A stretch of DNA of 64,000 bases from Pseudochryseolinea flava (GTDB taxonomy: Bacteria > Bacteroidota > Bacteroidia > Cytophagales > Cyclobacteriaceae): assembly GCF_003286915.1 (NCBI RefSeq), contig NZ_QMFY01000001.1, positions 124,001-188,000 on the forward strand, in the 5' to 3' direction. Under the pieces are notes generated by a model, which was not told the origin of the DNA, made no database searches, and saw nothing but the letters and a program-made list of their open reading frames with translations. This document shows positions 27,422-36,151 of the stretch, piece by piece. The number at the start of each line of letters is the position of its first letter. The first letter of the stretch is position 1. The position numbers and the translations under genes are program-made.

Positions 27422-27523
27422 GGGCAATACCCGCGAAACGCTGGCCCGGGCTATCCGCTGTACTCCTCGTACCCCCGCACACAGCCCCTGCTACTGCGGG
27501 GTGCCGCTCCTATCCCTATTGCA
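27422..27523. repeat. Dispersed GC-rich REP-like repeat, copy 1
   Basis: A GC-rich stretch reading GGGCAATACCC, then GGCCCGGGCTATCCGCT, and later ATTGCA. It shares these blocks in the same order with 55081-55125. Copy 1 carries in addition a segment of some 50 bp with a 9-bp inverted repeat (ACCCCCGCA against TGCGGGGT at 27472 and following) between the CTATCCGCT block and ATTGCA. It is non-coding on both strands. Confidence 0.6.
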
Positions 27524-27547
27524 GTTCGCCTATAATTCCCACAAAAA

Positions 27548-27580
27548 AAAGGGCCTGTCATCCAAAATGACAGGCCCTTT
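27548..27580 (-). terminator. Intrinsic terminator of the LamG lipoprotein gene
   Basis: AAAGGGCCTGTCA (27548-27560) and TGACAGGCCCTTT (27568-27580) form a 13-bp stem with a 7-nt loop. On the minus strand the stem is followed by a T-run, 20 nt after the stop codon at 27603. Confidence 0.9.
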
Positions 27581-27602
27581 GCTATTTAAATCTCCTTAAT
27601 AT

Positions 27603-29087
27603 CTACTCATTAAAGAGCACCTGGATTTCGTCAACAGAAAGTGGTCTGTTGTAAATCCTGATGTCGTCTATTTTTCCAGTAAAGAATCGGGCAAGTTGGC
27701 CGCGTGAACCGATCGAGAGCGGCGCATCGTTAGCCGGGTTACACCATCCGCCATCGTAGGTTGTCGGATCTGTCGTTTCCGCTGCAAGCTCTCCATCAAT
27801 AAATGTTTTTAAACTTGATCCGTCTTTTTGATAAACAATGTGAATAAATTGATTGCGTGGCACTACGGCTGTAAACGATTGTCCAATGTTACCACAATTC
27901 AATCCGTCTTGACGAACCGTTACGATTGAATTTGCATTGTACGGCGCACTTTGATCGAGCGATGCAATGCAATAAGGATAGCCTTGGTGATCGCCAACCC
28001 ATTTTCTGATGATGTCGTTGATGCCGTTTGCATCTGTCTGATCACTGCTGATATCAACCCACACCGAGATCGAAAAGTTTTCATTGTATCCAAAGTCGAT
28101 AAGGTCGTTGTCTTCAACAAGAATGTAGTCATAATCGCCATCAAAACGATAAGCAGCGTTTGCATTACCATGTCTATCCGTGGTGAGCGTAGCGCCTGTA
28201 ACAACACCATGTAAATTGTTACGACTATCGTTGGCGTTTCCGTTGAAAAGGTATTCCGCCACAAGGCCATCGGTAGGAATGGTGTTATCATTTGGCCAAA
28301 GTTTTACGATCAACACATGGTCAGTAGTGTAGTAGGCCAATGAATCTTGAGAATACGTGGCCGTGAAAGGAGCATAACCACTCTTTGAAACGGTAAGTTT
28401 ATACTGAGCATCTTTCTTCACAGAAACGCGATTTGTTTTTGCCGGAAGTTCTCCGTCAAAAAGAACGATGGCGTTATTGGCAGATGTAACCGTTACGCTG
28501 CTTGAGGTTAATTCAAAATTTTCTGTCGAAGGATCGTAAACGAACACACCGAGTTGAAAGCTCACTGTTTCCACTACGTTGAATGAGAACGTTGTGTAAC
28601 CAAAATCTTCTGCATCTGAAAGTTCATCAATCGCGAGAACTTCAGGCGTAATTTTTTCGGTCTGATCGTCGGTGACATCAAAACTAATTGGAAGCGGATC
28701 GGCAACAAGATGCGCTAATGCCGAGCCTTCGAGAGGCGTAGCATAGATCACGTTACCATTGCTATCGAGCACAAGAAACTCAGTCAGGTTATAATGTCCG
28801 GGTTTGAGTTCAATTGGTTCACTAACAAAGTTGTTCCCAAATGCATACAAGGCAATTTTTTTCTTGTCGTACACTATGTTGCCAGCATCACTTTTAACAG
28901 ACACAAGGAGAAATGCCGCATCAGTGTTTTTGACGCGTCCGTTGACAGATGTGCTTTTATTTCCAAAACTAAAAGTGACTTTGCCTGCTTTGTTTTCGGC
29001 GTCTTCCTGAAAACAAGAGGTGGTGATCAACGCCGTGGTCATGACAACGACGAGCGTCAAACTGCGATAATTCAAAAAACGTTTCAT
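27603..29087 (-). CDS. LamG/concanavalin A-like domain lipoprotein
   Basis: The signal peptide ends in a lipobox TTSC with the lipidated Cys at residue 25. Residues 40-270 or so look like a repeated beta-rich domain. From about 280 to the end the chain is a LamG-type concanavalin A-like domain (GLVAEYLFNGNANDSRNNLHG at its start; GKIDDIRIYNRPLSVDEIQ at its end), a carbohydrate- or protein-binding fold common in surface proteins of Bacteroidota. No catalytic residues are evident. It is a single gene with its own terminator, and probably faces the outer-membrane surface. Confidence 0.88.
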   Translation of the reverse strand: MKRFLNYRSLTLVVVMTTALITTSCFQEDAENKAGKVTFSFGNKSTSVNGRVKNTDAAFLLVSVKSDAGNIVYDKKKIALYAFGNNFVSEPIELKPGHYNLTEFLVLDSNGNVIYATPLEGSALAHLVADPLPISFDVTDDQTEKITPEVLAIDELSDAEDFGYTTFSFNVVETVSFQLGVFVYDPSTENFELTSSSVTVTSANNAIVLFDGELPAKTNRVSVKKDAQYKLTVSKSGYAPFTATYSQDSLAYYTTDHVLIVKLWPNDNTIPTDGLVAEYLFNGNANDSRNNLHGVVTGATLTTDRHGNANAAYRFDGDYDYILVEDNDLIDFGYNENFSISVWVDISSDQTDANGINDIIRKWVGDHQGYPYCIASLDQSAPYNANSIVTVRQDGLNCGNIGQSFTAVVPRNQFIHIVYQKDGSSLKTFIDGELAAETTDPTTYDGGWCNPANDAPLSIGSRGQLARFFTGKIDDIRIYNRPLSVDEIQVLFNE

Positions 29088-29285
29088 AAGATTTTAGTTG
29101 ATTAAGAGGCGAACTGTTATTCCGAAAGGCACAGTGACGACCGCGAACTTAAGACGAAGAGATATTGGCTAAAGCAGCGTCCATTTGATGGCTTAAATCG
29201 GGGTTGAAACAAAAATAACAAAAATTTCGACACCGGATAGTCGTTGAAATTTAGGTGCAACTAACTATCCTTTCACGAATAAAAC

Positions 29286-29313
29286 TATTAACGATTAACG
29301 GATAACGATTAAC
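29286..29313. repeat. Heptad array running into the fabG promoter
   Basis: Units TATTAAC, GATTAAC, GGATAAC, GATTAAC follow one another. The last four bases of the last unit provide the TAAC of a TAACTTTG promoter element, so the array directly abuts the transcription start of fabG. Confidence 0.6.
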
Positions 29314-29317
29314 TTTG
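29310..29317 (+). promoter_or_regulatory. fabG promoter -7 element
   Basis: TAACTTTG matches the Bacteroidota consensus TAnnTTTG, 28 bp before the fabG ATG. A matching -33 element is not obvious, since the upstream DNA is the heptad array. Confidence 0.55.
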
Positions 29318-29345
29318 CTCCCGCCATTAAAAAATCCATTTAAGA

Positions 29346-30092
29346 ATGAAATTACTCCAAGGCAAAACCGCGCTCGTAACAGGCGCTTCGAAAGGTATCG
29401 GCCGTTCCATCGCCATCCGGTATGCAGAACAAGGCGCAAACGTAGCCTTCACCTACCTCTCCAGTGTCGAACAAGGTCAGGCACTTGAAGCTGAACTCGC
29501 TGCAAAAGGTGTGAAAGCTAAAGGTTTCAAATCTGATGCATCTGATTTCGCACAAGCTGAAAAACTCATCAACGATGTGATCGCAGAATTTGGATCGCTC
29601 GACATACTCGTAAACAATGCTGGTATCACACAAGATACTTTGCTACTCCGAATGACGGTTGAGCAGTGGGATAAAGTAATCAACGTCAACCTCAAGTCTT
29701 GTTTCAACACCGTGAAGGCGGCGACGAAACAAATGATGAAACAGAAAAGCGGCTCCATCATCAACATGACTTCTGTTGTTGGTATTAAAGGAAACGCTGG
29801 ACAAGCAAATTACGCTGCGTCGAAAGCGGGTATCATTGGTTTCACAAAATCAGTGGCGCTTGAATTAGGCTCACGCGGCATTCGTTCAAATGCGATTGCC
29901 CCTGGCTTCATTGAAACAGAAATGACCGCTGTGCTTGATCCGAAAACTGTACAAACATGGCGCGATGCTATTCCATTGAAACGCGGTGGCCGTCCTGAAG
30001 ATGTTGCTGATGCCTGCGTATTCTTAGGATCAGATATGTCGAGCTATATCAGTGGACAAGTATTGCAAGTGGATGGTGGAATGCTTACTTAG
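29346..30092 (+). CDS. fabG: 3-oxoacyl-[acyl-carrier-protein] reductase
   Basis: The 248-residue short-chain dehydrogenase has the NADPH motif GASKGIGR, NNAGITQD, the catalytic Ser in NMTSVVG, the YAASK Tyr-Lys pair, and the C-terminal FLGSDMSSYISGQVLQVDGGM. FabG reduces 3-oxoacyl-ACP in each cycle of fatty acid elongation. Sequence and length match FabG rather than other SDRs, but no fatty-acid genes are adjacent. Confidence 0.93.
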   Translation: MKLLQGKTALVTGASKGIGRSIAIRYAEQGANVAFTYLSSVEQGQALEAELAAKGVKAKGFKSDASDFAQAEKLINDVIAEFGSLDILVNNAGITQDTLLLRMTVEQWDKVINVNLKSCFNTVKAATKQMMKQKSGSIINMTSVVGIKGNAGQANYAASKAGIIGFTKSVALELGSRGIRSNAIAPGFIETEMTAVLDPKTVQTWRDAIPLKRGGRPEDVADACVFLGSDMSSYISGQVLQVDGGMLT

Positions 30093-30201
30093 AATGTATT
30101 GAGGTGTTGGTGTTCGGTGTACTTATTGCAAGAACTCACCTCACCCATTGCGAATGATTCAGAGAAAACTGTACAGCGGAAAGGCTGTTTAATTTAACAA
30201 C

Positions 30202-30276
30202 TATGCGCCTTTCAAACATATGTCAAGAATTGTTAAATATCACGCGTTAGGAATCATTGGCGCGTGATATTTTTGA
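30202..30276. repeat. 75-bp direct repeat with hairpin, copy 1
   Basis: This segment matches 31309-31383 along its whole length with few differences. Its core is a 12-bp stem, AAATATCACGCG (30235-30246) against CGCGTGATATTT (30261-30272), followed by a T-run. Copy 1 lies 143 bp after fabG and ends 25 bp before the start of the following lipoprotein gene; copy 2 follows that gene. Confidence 0.8.
30235..30275 (+). terminator. Terminator-like hairpin downstream of fabG
   Basis: A 12-bp stem with a 14-nt loop and TTTT after it. It fits a fabG terminator, yet it lies in the leader of the next gene, so that gene's promoter must lie upstream of the hairpin or in the 25 bp after it. Confidence 0.75.
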
Positions 30277-30301
30277 TACTGAAGATCCCCAATTCAATAA
30301 A

Positions 30302-31282
30302 ATGAAATTCATTTCTTTTAAGTTATCGATTGTTCTATTCTCCTGCATTATTATTTGTTCTGCGTGTGACAATAGCGACGACGAGGACAGCACTCCATCC
30401 AACAACATAACCGCTACCGTGAGAGGTGTCGTATCGGGTATCCTTAGAAATGGTGAACCGATAGAAGTTCCCTTCGAGTTATTATCTAAAAACGTGCATT
30501 CAATCGACAACTTTCTTAGTAGAAAGCAAATCCATATACATGCGGAAAACGATCCTCAATCGTTTACAAACATCAGATTAATTTTTGACCTCGACGGAAA
30601 TCAAATCCTTGCACCAACATTGGAACATTTCGACCTAAGTCTTATGTCTCCCCTTTCACCCTCATCAATATTTTCACTTGGTGCAACTGCTGATTTTTAC
30701 GAGCGCGATGCACTCGTTTTGATAAGTGACGAAAATAATGCGCCTTATAAATTGACTTATCTTGAGCACAATATGGATGTTGGTACTGGTCAGAGCGTTA
30801 CCGTGAATACGCCGCTGGGAGCTTTTGTTCATGAACTTGGCAACTATTGTCACATGTTTAGAACATTAGATGAATCAAAGGAGATATATTTTTCTTTGCA
30901 ACCCAACGGATACAATGAAGAGCTGGATTTAGACTATCATAGTTTTGTTGGAATCAGAGACGTTGCCTCTGGAGAATTTTCAGAAACATCAGCACTTTAC
31001 GGTAGCTTGAAACTGGCTAGAAAAGTGTATAAGAATGCACAAGGGATGATTTTACTAGACGGCAATTTCACTGATCTTTCCACCACTACACTTTTGTCAC
31101 GCGACGAAGCGTCAATAAAAAATATCGATTACGATCCAAACGACGGAAAGTTGTCATACGATTTTGTTATAGAAATGATCCGTCAGGATTTCACGGTTGA
31201 TGGGAATCGAATTAACACCACGCACCATCCTCTAAAAATAACCGGAACGGTCGATTGTAAAATCTACAATGTAGTTCGTTAA
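30302..31282 (+). CDS. Hypothetical lipoprotein flanked by direct repeats
   Basis: I do not recognise the family. The ATG at 30302 (not the upstream one at 30257) gives a signal peptide with lipobox CSAC and the lipidated Cys at residue 22. Asp and Glu residues follow (CDNSDDEDS), which may favour surface export in Bacteroidota. The rest, about 300 residues, looks beta-rich without a recognisable domain. The gene sits between two copies of a 75-bp repeat that contains a terminator hairpin, which suggests that it moved or was duplicated as a unit. No relative is present in the window. Confidence 0.8.
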   Translation: MKFISFKLSIVLFSCIIICSACDNSDDEDSTPSNNITATVRGVVSGILRNGEPIEVPFELLSKNVHSIDNFLSRKQIHIHAENDPQSFTNIRLIFDLDGNQILAPTLEHFDLSLMSPLSPSSIFSLGATADFYERDALVLISDENNAPYKLTYLEHNMDVGTGQSVTVNTPLGAFVHELGNYCHMFRTLDESKEIYFSLQPNGYNEELDLDYHSFVGIRDVASGEFSETSALYGSLKLARKVYKNAQGMILLDGNFTDLSTTTLLSRDEASIKNIDYDPNDGKLSYDFVIEMIRQDFTVDGNRINTTHHPLKITGTVDCKIYNVVR

Positions 31283-31308
31283 CACAATATTTACCGTGTC
31301 AAATCCAC

Positions 31309-31383
31309 TATGCTATTTTCAGACATATTTCAATCATTGTTAAAATATCACGCGTCAGGGACCATGGCGCGTGATATTTTTCG
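31309..31383. repeat. 75-bp direct repeat with hairpin, copy 2
   Basis: This is the second copy of the repeat at 30202-30276. It includes TATGC, the CAxACATAT block, ATTGTTAAA, and the hairpin ending GCGCGTGATATTTTT. It begins 27 bp after the stop of the lipoprotein gene. Confidence 0.8.
31342..31381 (+). terminator. Terminator of the repeat-flanked lipoprotein gene
   Basis: AAAATATCACGCG (31342-31354) pairs with CGCGTGATATTTT (31368-31380), 13 bp with a 13-nt loop and a T at the end. It is a good intrinsic terminator for the plus strand. Confidence 0.85.
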
Positions 31384-31402
31384 GACTTCACGACTTTCGG
31401 AC
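31379..31402. repeat. Octad array (word TTTCGGAC)
   Basis: Three 8-mers in register, TTTCGGAC, TTCACGAC, TTTCGGAC, immediately after the terminator. Confidence 0.5.
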
Positions 31403-31472
31403 TCTACACACTGATTCTCAATACATTCCGAACGTATGTAAGGAAGACGTGTAAGATTTTTTCAACTTTTAA

Positions 31473-31504
31473 TTTGGAAACACGTTATTCCAATTCTAGT
31501 TTTG
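31473..31504 (+). promoter_or_regulatory. Promoter of the metY-metX-hom operon
   Basis: TTTG at 31473-31476 and TAGTTTTG at 31497-31504 are separated by 20 bp, the spacing of Bacteroidota housekeeping promoters. A start near 31511 would give a leader of about 410 nt before metY. Confidence 0.7.
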
Positions 31505-31536
31505 TGTCCTCAAGTCGAAGAAGCGATCCGCTTTAT

Positions 31537-31649
31537 CGATTTATAAAGAAGCGTGGAGAGACAGGCTCTTAGAAACGCTAGCAACCTCCTGAAAACAGAA
31601 AGGTGCTAAATCCTGATCCGATCTCAATTGGGACGGAAAATATAAACCG
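31537..31649 (+). ncRNA. SAM riboswitch (SAM-I / S-box type) upstream of metY
   Basis: Closing helix P1 forms between CGATTTATA (31537-31545) and TATAAACCG (31641-31649), with one mismatch. Inside it run the conserved SAM-I blocks GCGTGGAGAGACAGGC, then AGAAACGCTAGCAACCTCC, and AAGGTGCTAAATCC, in the right order and spacing. SAM-I RNAs bind S-adenosylmethionine and repress methionine genes when SAM is high. The following genes make homocysteine precursors, which agrees. There is no T-run terminator right after P1. P1 ends only 8 nt before the start codon of the Cys-rich leader ORF, so ligand-bound P1 could hinder its translation. Confidence 0.88.
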
Positions 31650-31657
31650 ATTAAAAA

Positions 31658-31786
31658 ATGAAAAATTTCATTTCAAACATTGCCGGTAACACCCTTAGCA
31701 GGTTGCGTTCGATCCATTCCACCAATTTCCAAATTATTTGTTGCTGCATGTGCGCCATGTGTTGTTGCGCATGCTGTTGCTGCTAA
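31658..31786 (+). CDS. Cys/Met-rich leader peptide upstream of metY (42 codons)
   Basis: This ORF is too short for standard gene calling. It starts with ATG at 31658, 8 nt after the riboswitch, and begins MKNFISNIAGNTLSRLRSIH. The last 15 residues are CCCMCAMCCCACCCC, which has 11 Cys and 2 Met, followed by TAA at 31784. Such a run of the amino acid whose sulfur the operon handles is the hallmark of a transcription- or translation-attenuation leader peptide. The final Cys codons (31772-31779) are perfectly complementary to 31806-31813, so a ribosome stalled at the Cys codons would open that stem. It is probably not a functional protein as such. Confidence 0.75.
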   Translation: MKNFISNIAGNTLSRLRSIHSTNFQIICCCMCAMCCCACCCC

Positions 31787-31813
31787 TTCGTAAGCGCTCC
31801 GCTTCCAACAGCA
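31772..31813 (+). promoter_or_regulatory. Attenuator-like stem formed by the leader's Cys codons
   Basis: TGCTGTTG (31772-31779) and CAACAGCA (31806-31813) form a perfect 8-bp stem, and between them AAGCG (31792-31796) and CGCTT (31800-31804) form a small inner hairpin. A third partly paired segment lies at about 31826-31852 (ACCTTGC against GCACGGT, one mismatch). No T-run follows, so regulation at the level of translation, or by a factor-dependent stop, is more likely than an intrinsic terminator. The structure is read by eye. Confidence 0.6.
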
Positions 31814-31910
31814 AACTAGCCAATGACCTTGCCAAGTGACAAGCACGGTTACCGCTACGTCTAACATCGACTATCCAAAACAAGAGTTCCACGCGTCTTA
31901 AAACATTTAA

Positions 31911-33245
<1,335 letters not shown>

Positions 33246-33263
33246 GTTAAAGTTTAAATAGTG

Positions 33264-33302
33264 CTCCGACCTCTCCCGATTGTATTGGGAGAGGAAACGG
33301 AG
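33264..33302 (+). promoter_or_regulatory. Hairpin in the metY-metX intergenic region
   Basis: CTCTCCC (33271-33277) pairs with GGGAGAG (33287-33293), and CTCCG (33264-33268) with CGGAG (33298-33302), giving an extended stem in the 68-bp gap. There is no T-run. It may set relative expression or mRNA stability between the two genes. Confidence 0.5.
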
Positions 33303-33313
33303 AAAAGTAGAAA

Positions 33314-34360
33314 ATGGAAAAGCACGATCACACCTTCCACCACAACCAAACCTTCACGCTCGAGAGCGGTGAAACTCTTCCTGGTTTTCAGTTGAAGTAC
33401 ACCACGCTTGGGAAATTGAATCATGAACGTAGCAACATTGTTTGGGTTTGTCATGCACTGACAGGTAGCTCTGATTTTACCGATTGGTGGGGAGAGCTTT
33501 TTCGTGAAGGCAGTACATTCGATCCGCAGCATTACTTTATCATCTGCGCGAACATGCTCGGTGGATGTTATGGATCAACAGGACCTCTTTCATTGAACGC
33601 ATCTACCGGGAAACCTTTCTTTCATAGCTTTCCAACCTTAACGAATCGCGATACTGTTAAAGCGTTCGATCTTCTTCGTCAAGAATTAAAAATCGAAAAA
33701 GTTCATACGCTACTCGGAGGCTCACTTGGTGGTCAGCAAGTATTGGAATGGGCGATACAACAACCAGCGGTATTCGAACACATTATTCCCATGGCTTGTA
33801 ATGCTGTGCATTCACCTTGGGGTATCGCTTTCAACGAAGCGCAACGCATGGCCATCGAAGCCGACCCTACGTGGAAAGAAAATGATCAGCGTGCAGGTAG
33901 TGAAGGACTAAAGGCAGCACGCGCGATTGGAATGATTTCATATCGTCACTATGAGACATTCAATCAAACACAAGCTGAAAAATCTAATGATAAGTTGGAC
34001 GACTTCAGAGCAGCAACTTACCAACGTTATCAAGGCGATAAACTCGTTAATCGTTTCAATGCGTTCTCGTATTGGACATTGAGTAAAATGATGGATAGCA
34101 ACAACGTGGGTAGAAACCGCGTGAGCGTTAAAGATGCATTAGCGACGATCAAGGCAAAAGCTTTGGTGATCGCCATCGACAGCGATATCCTTTATCCTCC
34201 AGTAGAACAAAAATTCTTAGCAGAGTATATTCCGAATGCCCAATTGAAAGAGATCACTTCACTTTATGGTCACGACGGATTTTTAGTTGAGTTCGACCAA
34301 CTCGACACCATACTTAAACAGTTTTATCAACAAAAGAAATTTAGCACGGTATTATCATGA
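33314..34360 (+). CDS. metX: Homoserine O-acetyltransferase
   Basis: MetX transfers acetyl from acetyl-CoA to homoserine, making the substrate of the preceding enzyme. It is an alpha/beta hydrolase: nucleophile elbow LGGSLGGQQVLEW (Ser at about residue 139), NMLGGCYGSTGP, and the catalytic Asp and His toward the C-terminus (IAIDSDILYPP; YGHDGFLVE). The length is 348 residues. Its stop overlaps the start of hom by 4 bp. Confidence 0.95.
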   Translation: MEKHDHTFHHNQTFTLESGETLPGFQLKYTTLGKLNHERSNIVWVCHALTGSSDFTDWWGELFREGSTFDPQHYFIICANMLGGCYGSTGPLSLNASTGKPFFHSFPTLTNRDTVKAFDLLRQELKIEKVHTLLGGSLGGQQVLEWAIQQPAVFEHIIPMACNAVHSPWGIAFNEAQRMAIEADPTWKENDQRAGSEGLKAARAIGMISYRHYETFNQTQAEKSNDKLDDFRAATYQRYQGDKLVNRFNAFSYWTLSKMMDSNNVGRNRVSVKDALATIKAKALVIAIDSDILYPPVEQKFLAEYIPNAQLKEITSLYGHDGFLVEFDQLDTILKQFYQQKKFSTVLS

Positions 34361-35595
34361 GAAAGAAATTGAAACTTGGGTTATTCGGATTTGGTTGCGT
34401 CGGACAAGGATTGTATCACGTACTTCACGAAACACACGGTGGTGTTCAGGCAGAAATAAAAAAGATCTGCGTAAAGACAAGAAACAAAGAACGTATTCTA
34501 CCAGATCACTTCTTTACATTCGACCGTGCAGAAATCCTAAACGATCCAGAAATTGATGTTGTTGTTGAATTGATCGACGATGCTAGCGTCGCTTACGAAG
34601 TTTTAAAAACCGCCCTGGCACATGGCAAAGCAGTCGTGACGGCAAACAAGAAAATGCTTGCTGAACATCTTGAAGAAATTTATCATTTACAGAAAAAATA
34701 CAATAAACCCGTCATCTACGAAGGAGCCGTTTGCGGGAGCATTCCTATCCTTCGCAACTTAGAAGAGTACTACGACAATGATTTGATCAGTAGCATTGAC
34801 GGTATCTTCAACGGCTCTACAAATTTCATTCTTACAAAAGTATTTGAAGAGAAGAAAAGTTATGCTGAAGCGTTAAAGACTGCGCAGGAACTCGGATTTG
34901 CTGAATCCGACCCTAGCCTTGATGTAAAAGGTTTCGATCCAAAGTTCAAATTGGTCATCGCCATTGCGCATACCTTTGGACTTTTCGTTAAACCTGAGAA
35001 TGTCATCAATATCGGTATCGATCACATCTCAGATCTCGATCTCAAGTTTGCACGTGAGAAGGGCTATACAATCAAATTGATTGCACGAGCATTCAAACAA
35101 AATGGAAACATCTACGGATTCGTAGCACCACAATTTGTCGACACACACAATCCGCTTGCTTCTGTGCGCAATGAATATAACGCCGTTCAGGTGCAGGGAG
35201 CGTTCGCAGAAAAGCAATTGTTTATTGGAAAAGGTGCCGGAAGTTATCCAACAGGATCAGCAGTATTATCTGATATCTCTGCATTGTCTTACGACTACTC
35301 TTACGAATACAAAAAGCTACACCAGGAAACTGGACTTACATTCTCTAATAACTTGTTACTCGACGCGTTTGTAAGCTTCGACCTCGATGTAAATATCACC
35401 GTTAAAGATTTTGAAAGACTTGATTCCGGCTATGCTGCCAATGGAAAACAATACATGGTCGGACAAGTGAAACTTGAAAAACTTCGCGAGTGGAGCCTCA
35501 TTCCAAGTGTCGGCGTTATCCTTGCACCGGAATGCAAATTCGTATCGCAGGACGCTTCAACTAAAGAATCTCTTCTAGAGTTAAAAACTGTTTAA
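34357..35595 (+). CDS. hom: Homoserine dehydrogenase
   Basis: The 412-residue enzyme reduces aspartate semialdehyde to homoserine with NAD(P)H. The Rossmann motif LGLFGFGCVGQGLYHVL and the catalytic-domain blocks YEGAVCGSIPILRN and GIFNGSTNFILTK with FAESDPSLDVKGFD are clear. The monofunctional form, without an aspartokinase domain, fits its role behind metX in the same operon, where it supplies homoserine. The ATG overlaps the metX stop (ATGA). Confidence 0.95.
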   Translation: MRKKLKLGLFGFGCVGQGLYHVLHETHGGVQAEIKKICVKTRNKERILPDHFFTFDRAEILNDPEIDVVVELIDDASVAYEVLKTALAHGKAVVTANKKMLAEHLEEIYHLQKKYNKPVIYEGAVCGSIPILRNLEEYYDNDLISSIDGIFNGSTNFILTKVFEEKKSYAEALKTAQELGFAESDPSLDVKGFDPKFKLVIAIAHTFGLFVKPENVINIGIDHISDLDLKFAREKGYTIKLIARAFKQNGNIYGFVAPQFVDTHNPLASVRNEYNAVQVQGAFAEKQLFIGKGAGSYPTGSAVLSDISALSYDYSYEYKKLHQETGLTFSNNLLLDAFVSFDLDVNITVKDFERLDSGYAANGKQYMVGQVKLEKLREWSLIPSVGVILAPECKFVSQDASTKESLLELKTV

Positions 35596-35605
35596 GATCA
35601 TCTAT

Positions 35606-35647
35606 AAAAAAAAGAGATTGGCTATCACTAACCAATCTCTTTTTTTT
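35606..35647. terminator. Bidirectional terminator between hom and gldH
   Basis: AGAGATTGG (35613-35621) and CCAATCTCT (35632-35640) form a 9-bp stem flanked by an A-run on the left and a T-run on the right, so it can stop both the hom operon and the convergent gldH operon. Confidence 0.9.
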
Positions 35648-35680
35648 ATTCCAATTTGAATATAATCTCTGCTTTAACCC

Positions 35681-36151
35681 TTACTTCGTCGCCCGTTCCA
35701 CACGAAGCCCTACCGCCAGAATTCCTTCCAACGAATCCGTTCTCATGTAATGCTGGTACTCAACGGTAAATTTTCCTTTATATGGAAACTGAAAATCTTT
35801 CAAGAGCAGAAATTGATGATCAAAAATATCACCCAGGCCACTATTGCCGAAAGGCTCGCCTGACTTCGCATGAAACAGAAATTCGTTCAGCAAATTTTGC
35901 TTCAGTACAGCTCCTGTTGAGTCTTGCAGGGTGTAGTTCATAAAAAAACGTGACCATGGATACGAGACAGAGTTGCGCACGTTGCTGTAAACATTGTATC
36001 GCATGCTAGGATCGTCTATCACAAAATCAAACTTAGGTTTCTCGGCCATCTTCCATTGCTCTTCGTCGAAGTCATGGTACTGCTCAAACACGCGCGCATC
36101 ATCGCACGACATACAGAGCATCATCAACGAGATTATCAACAAGTTTCTCAT
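35681..36151 (-). CDS. gldH: Gliding motility lipoprotein GldH
   Basis: The signal peptide ends LCMSC, with the lipobox Cys at residue 16, followed by an Asp-rich start (CDDARVFEQYHDFDEEQW). GldH is a Bacteroidota lipoprotein needed for gliding and often linked to the type 9 secretion/gliding system. The middle block NSVSYPWSRFFMNYTLQDSTG and the C-terminal FPYKGKFTVEYQHYMRTDSLEGI match the family. The length is 156 residues. It overlaps ricT by 4 bp and is the last gene of purD-ricT-gldH. Confidence 0.9.
   Translation of the reverse strand: MRNLLIISLMMLCMSCDDARVFEQYHDFDEEQWKMAEKPKFDFVIDDPSMRYNVYSNVRNSVSYPWSRFFMNYTLQDSTGAVLKQNLLNEFLFHAKSGEPFGNSGLGDIFDHQFLLLKDFQFPYKGKFTVEYQHYMRTDSLEGILAVGLRVERATK

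Noticed and set aside
27299-27602. Small gene between lpdA and the LamG gene
   Set aside because: Short ORFs there follow the REP-like and octad repeats and have no coding character.
31673-31867. 64-codon minus-strand ORF in the metY leader
   Set aside because: It is antisense to the riboswitch-leader region, has an unlikely Ala/Cys/Trp composition and no family resemblance. The plus-strand Cys-rich ORF explains the composition.
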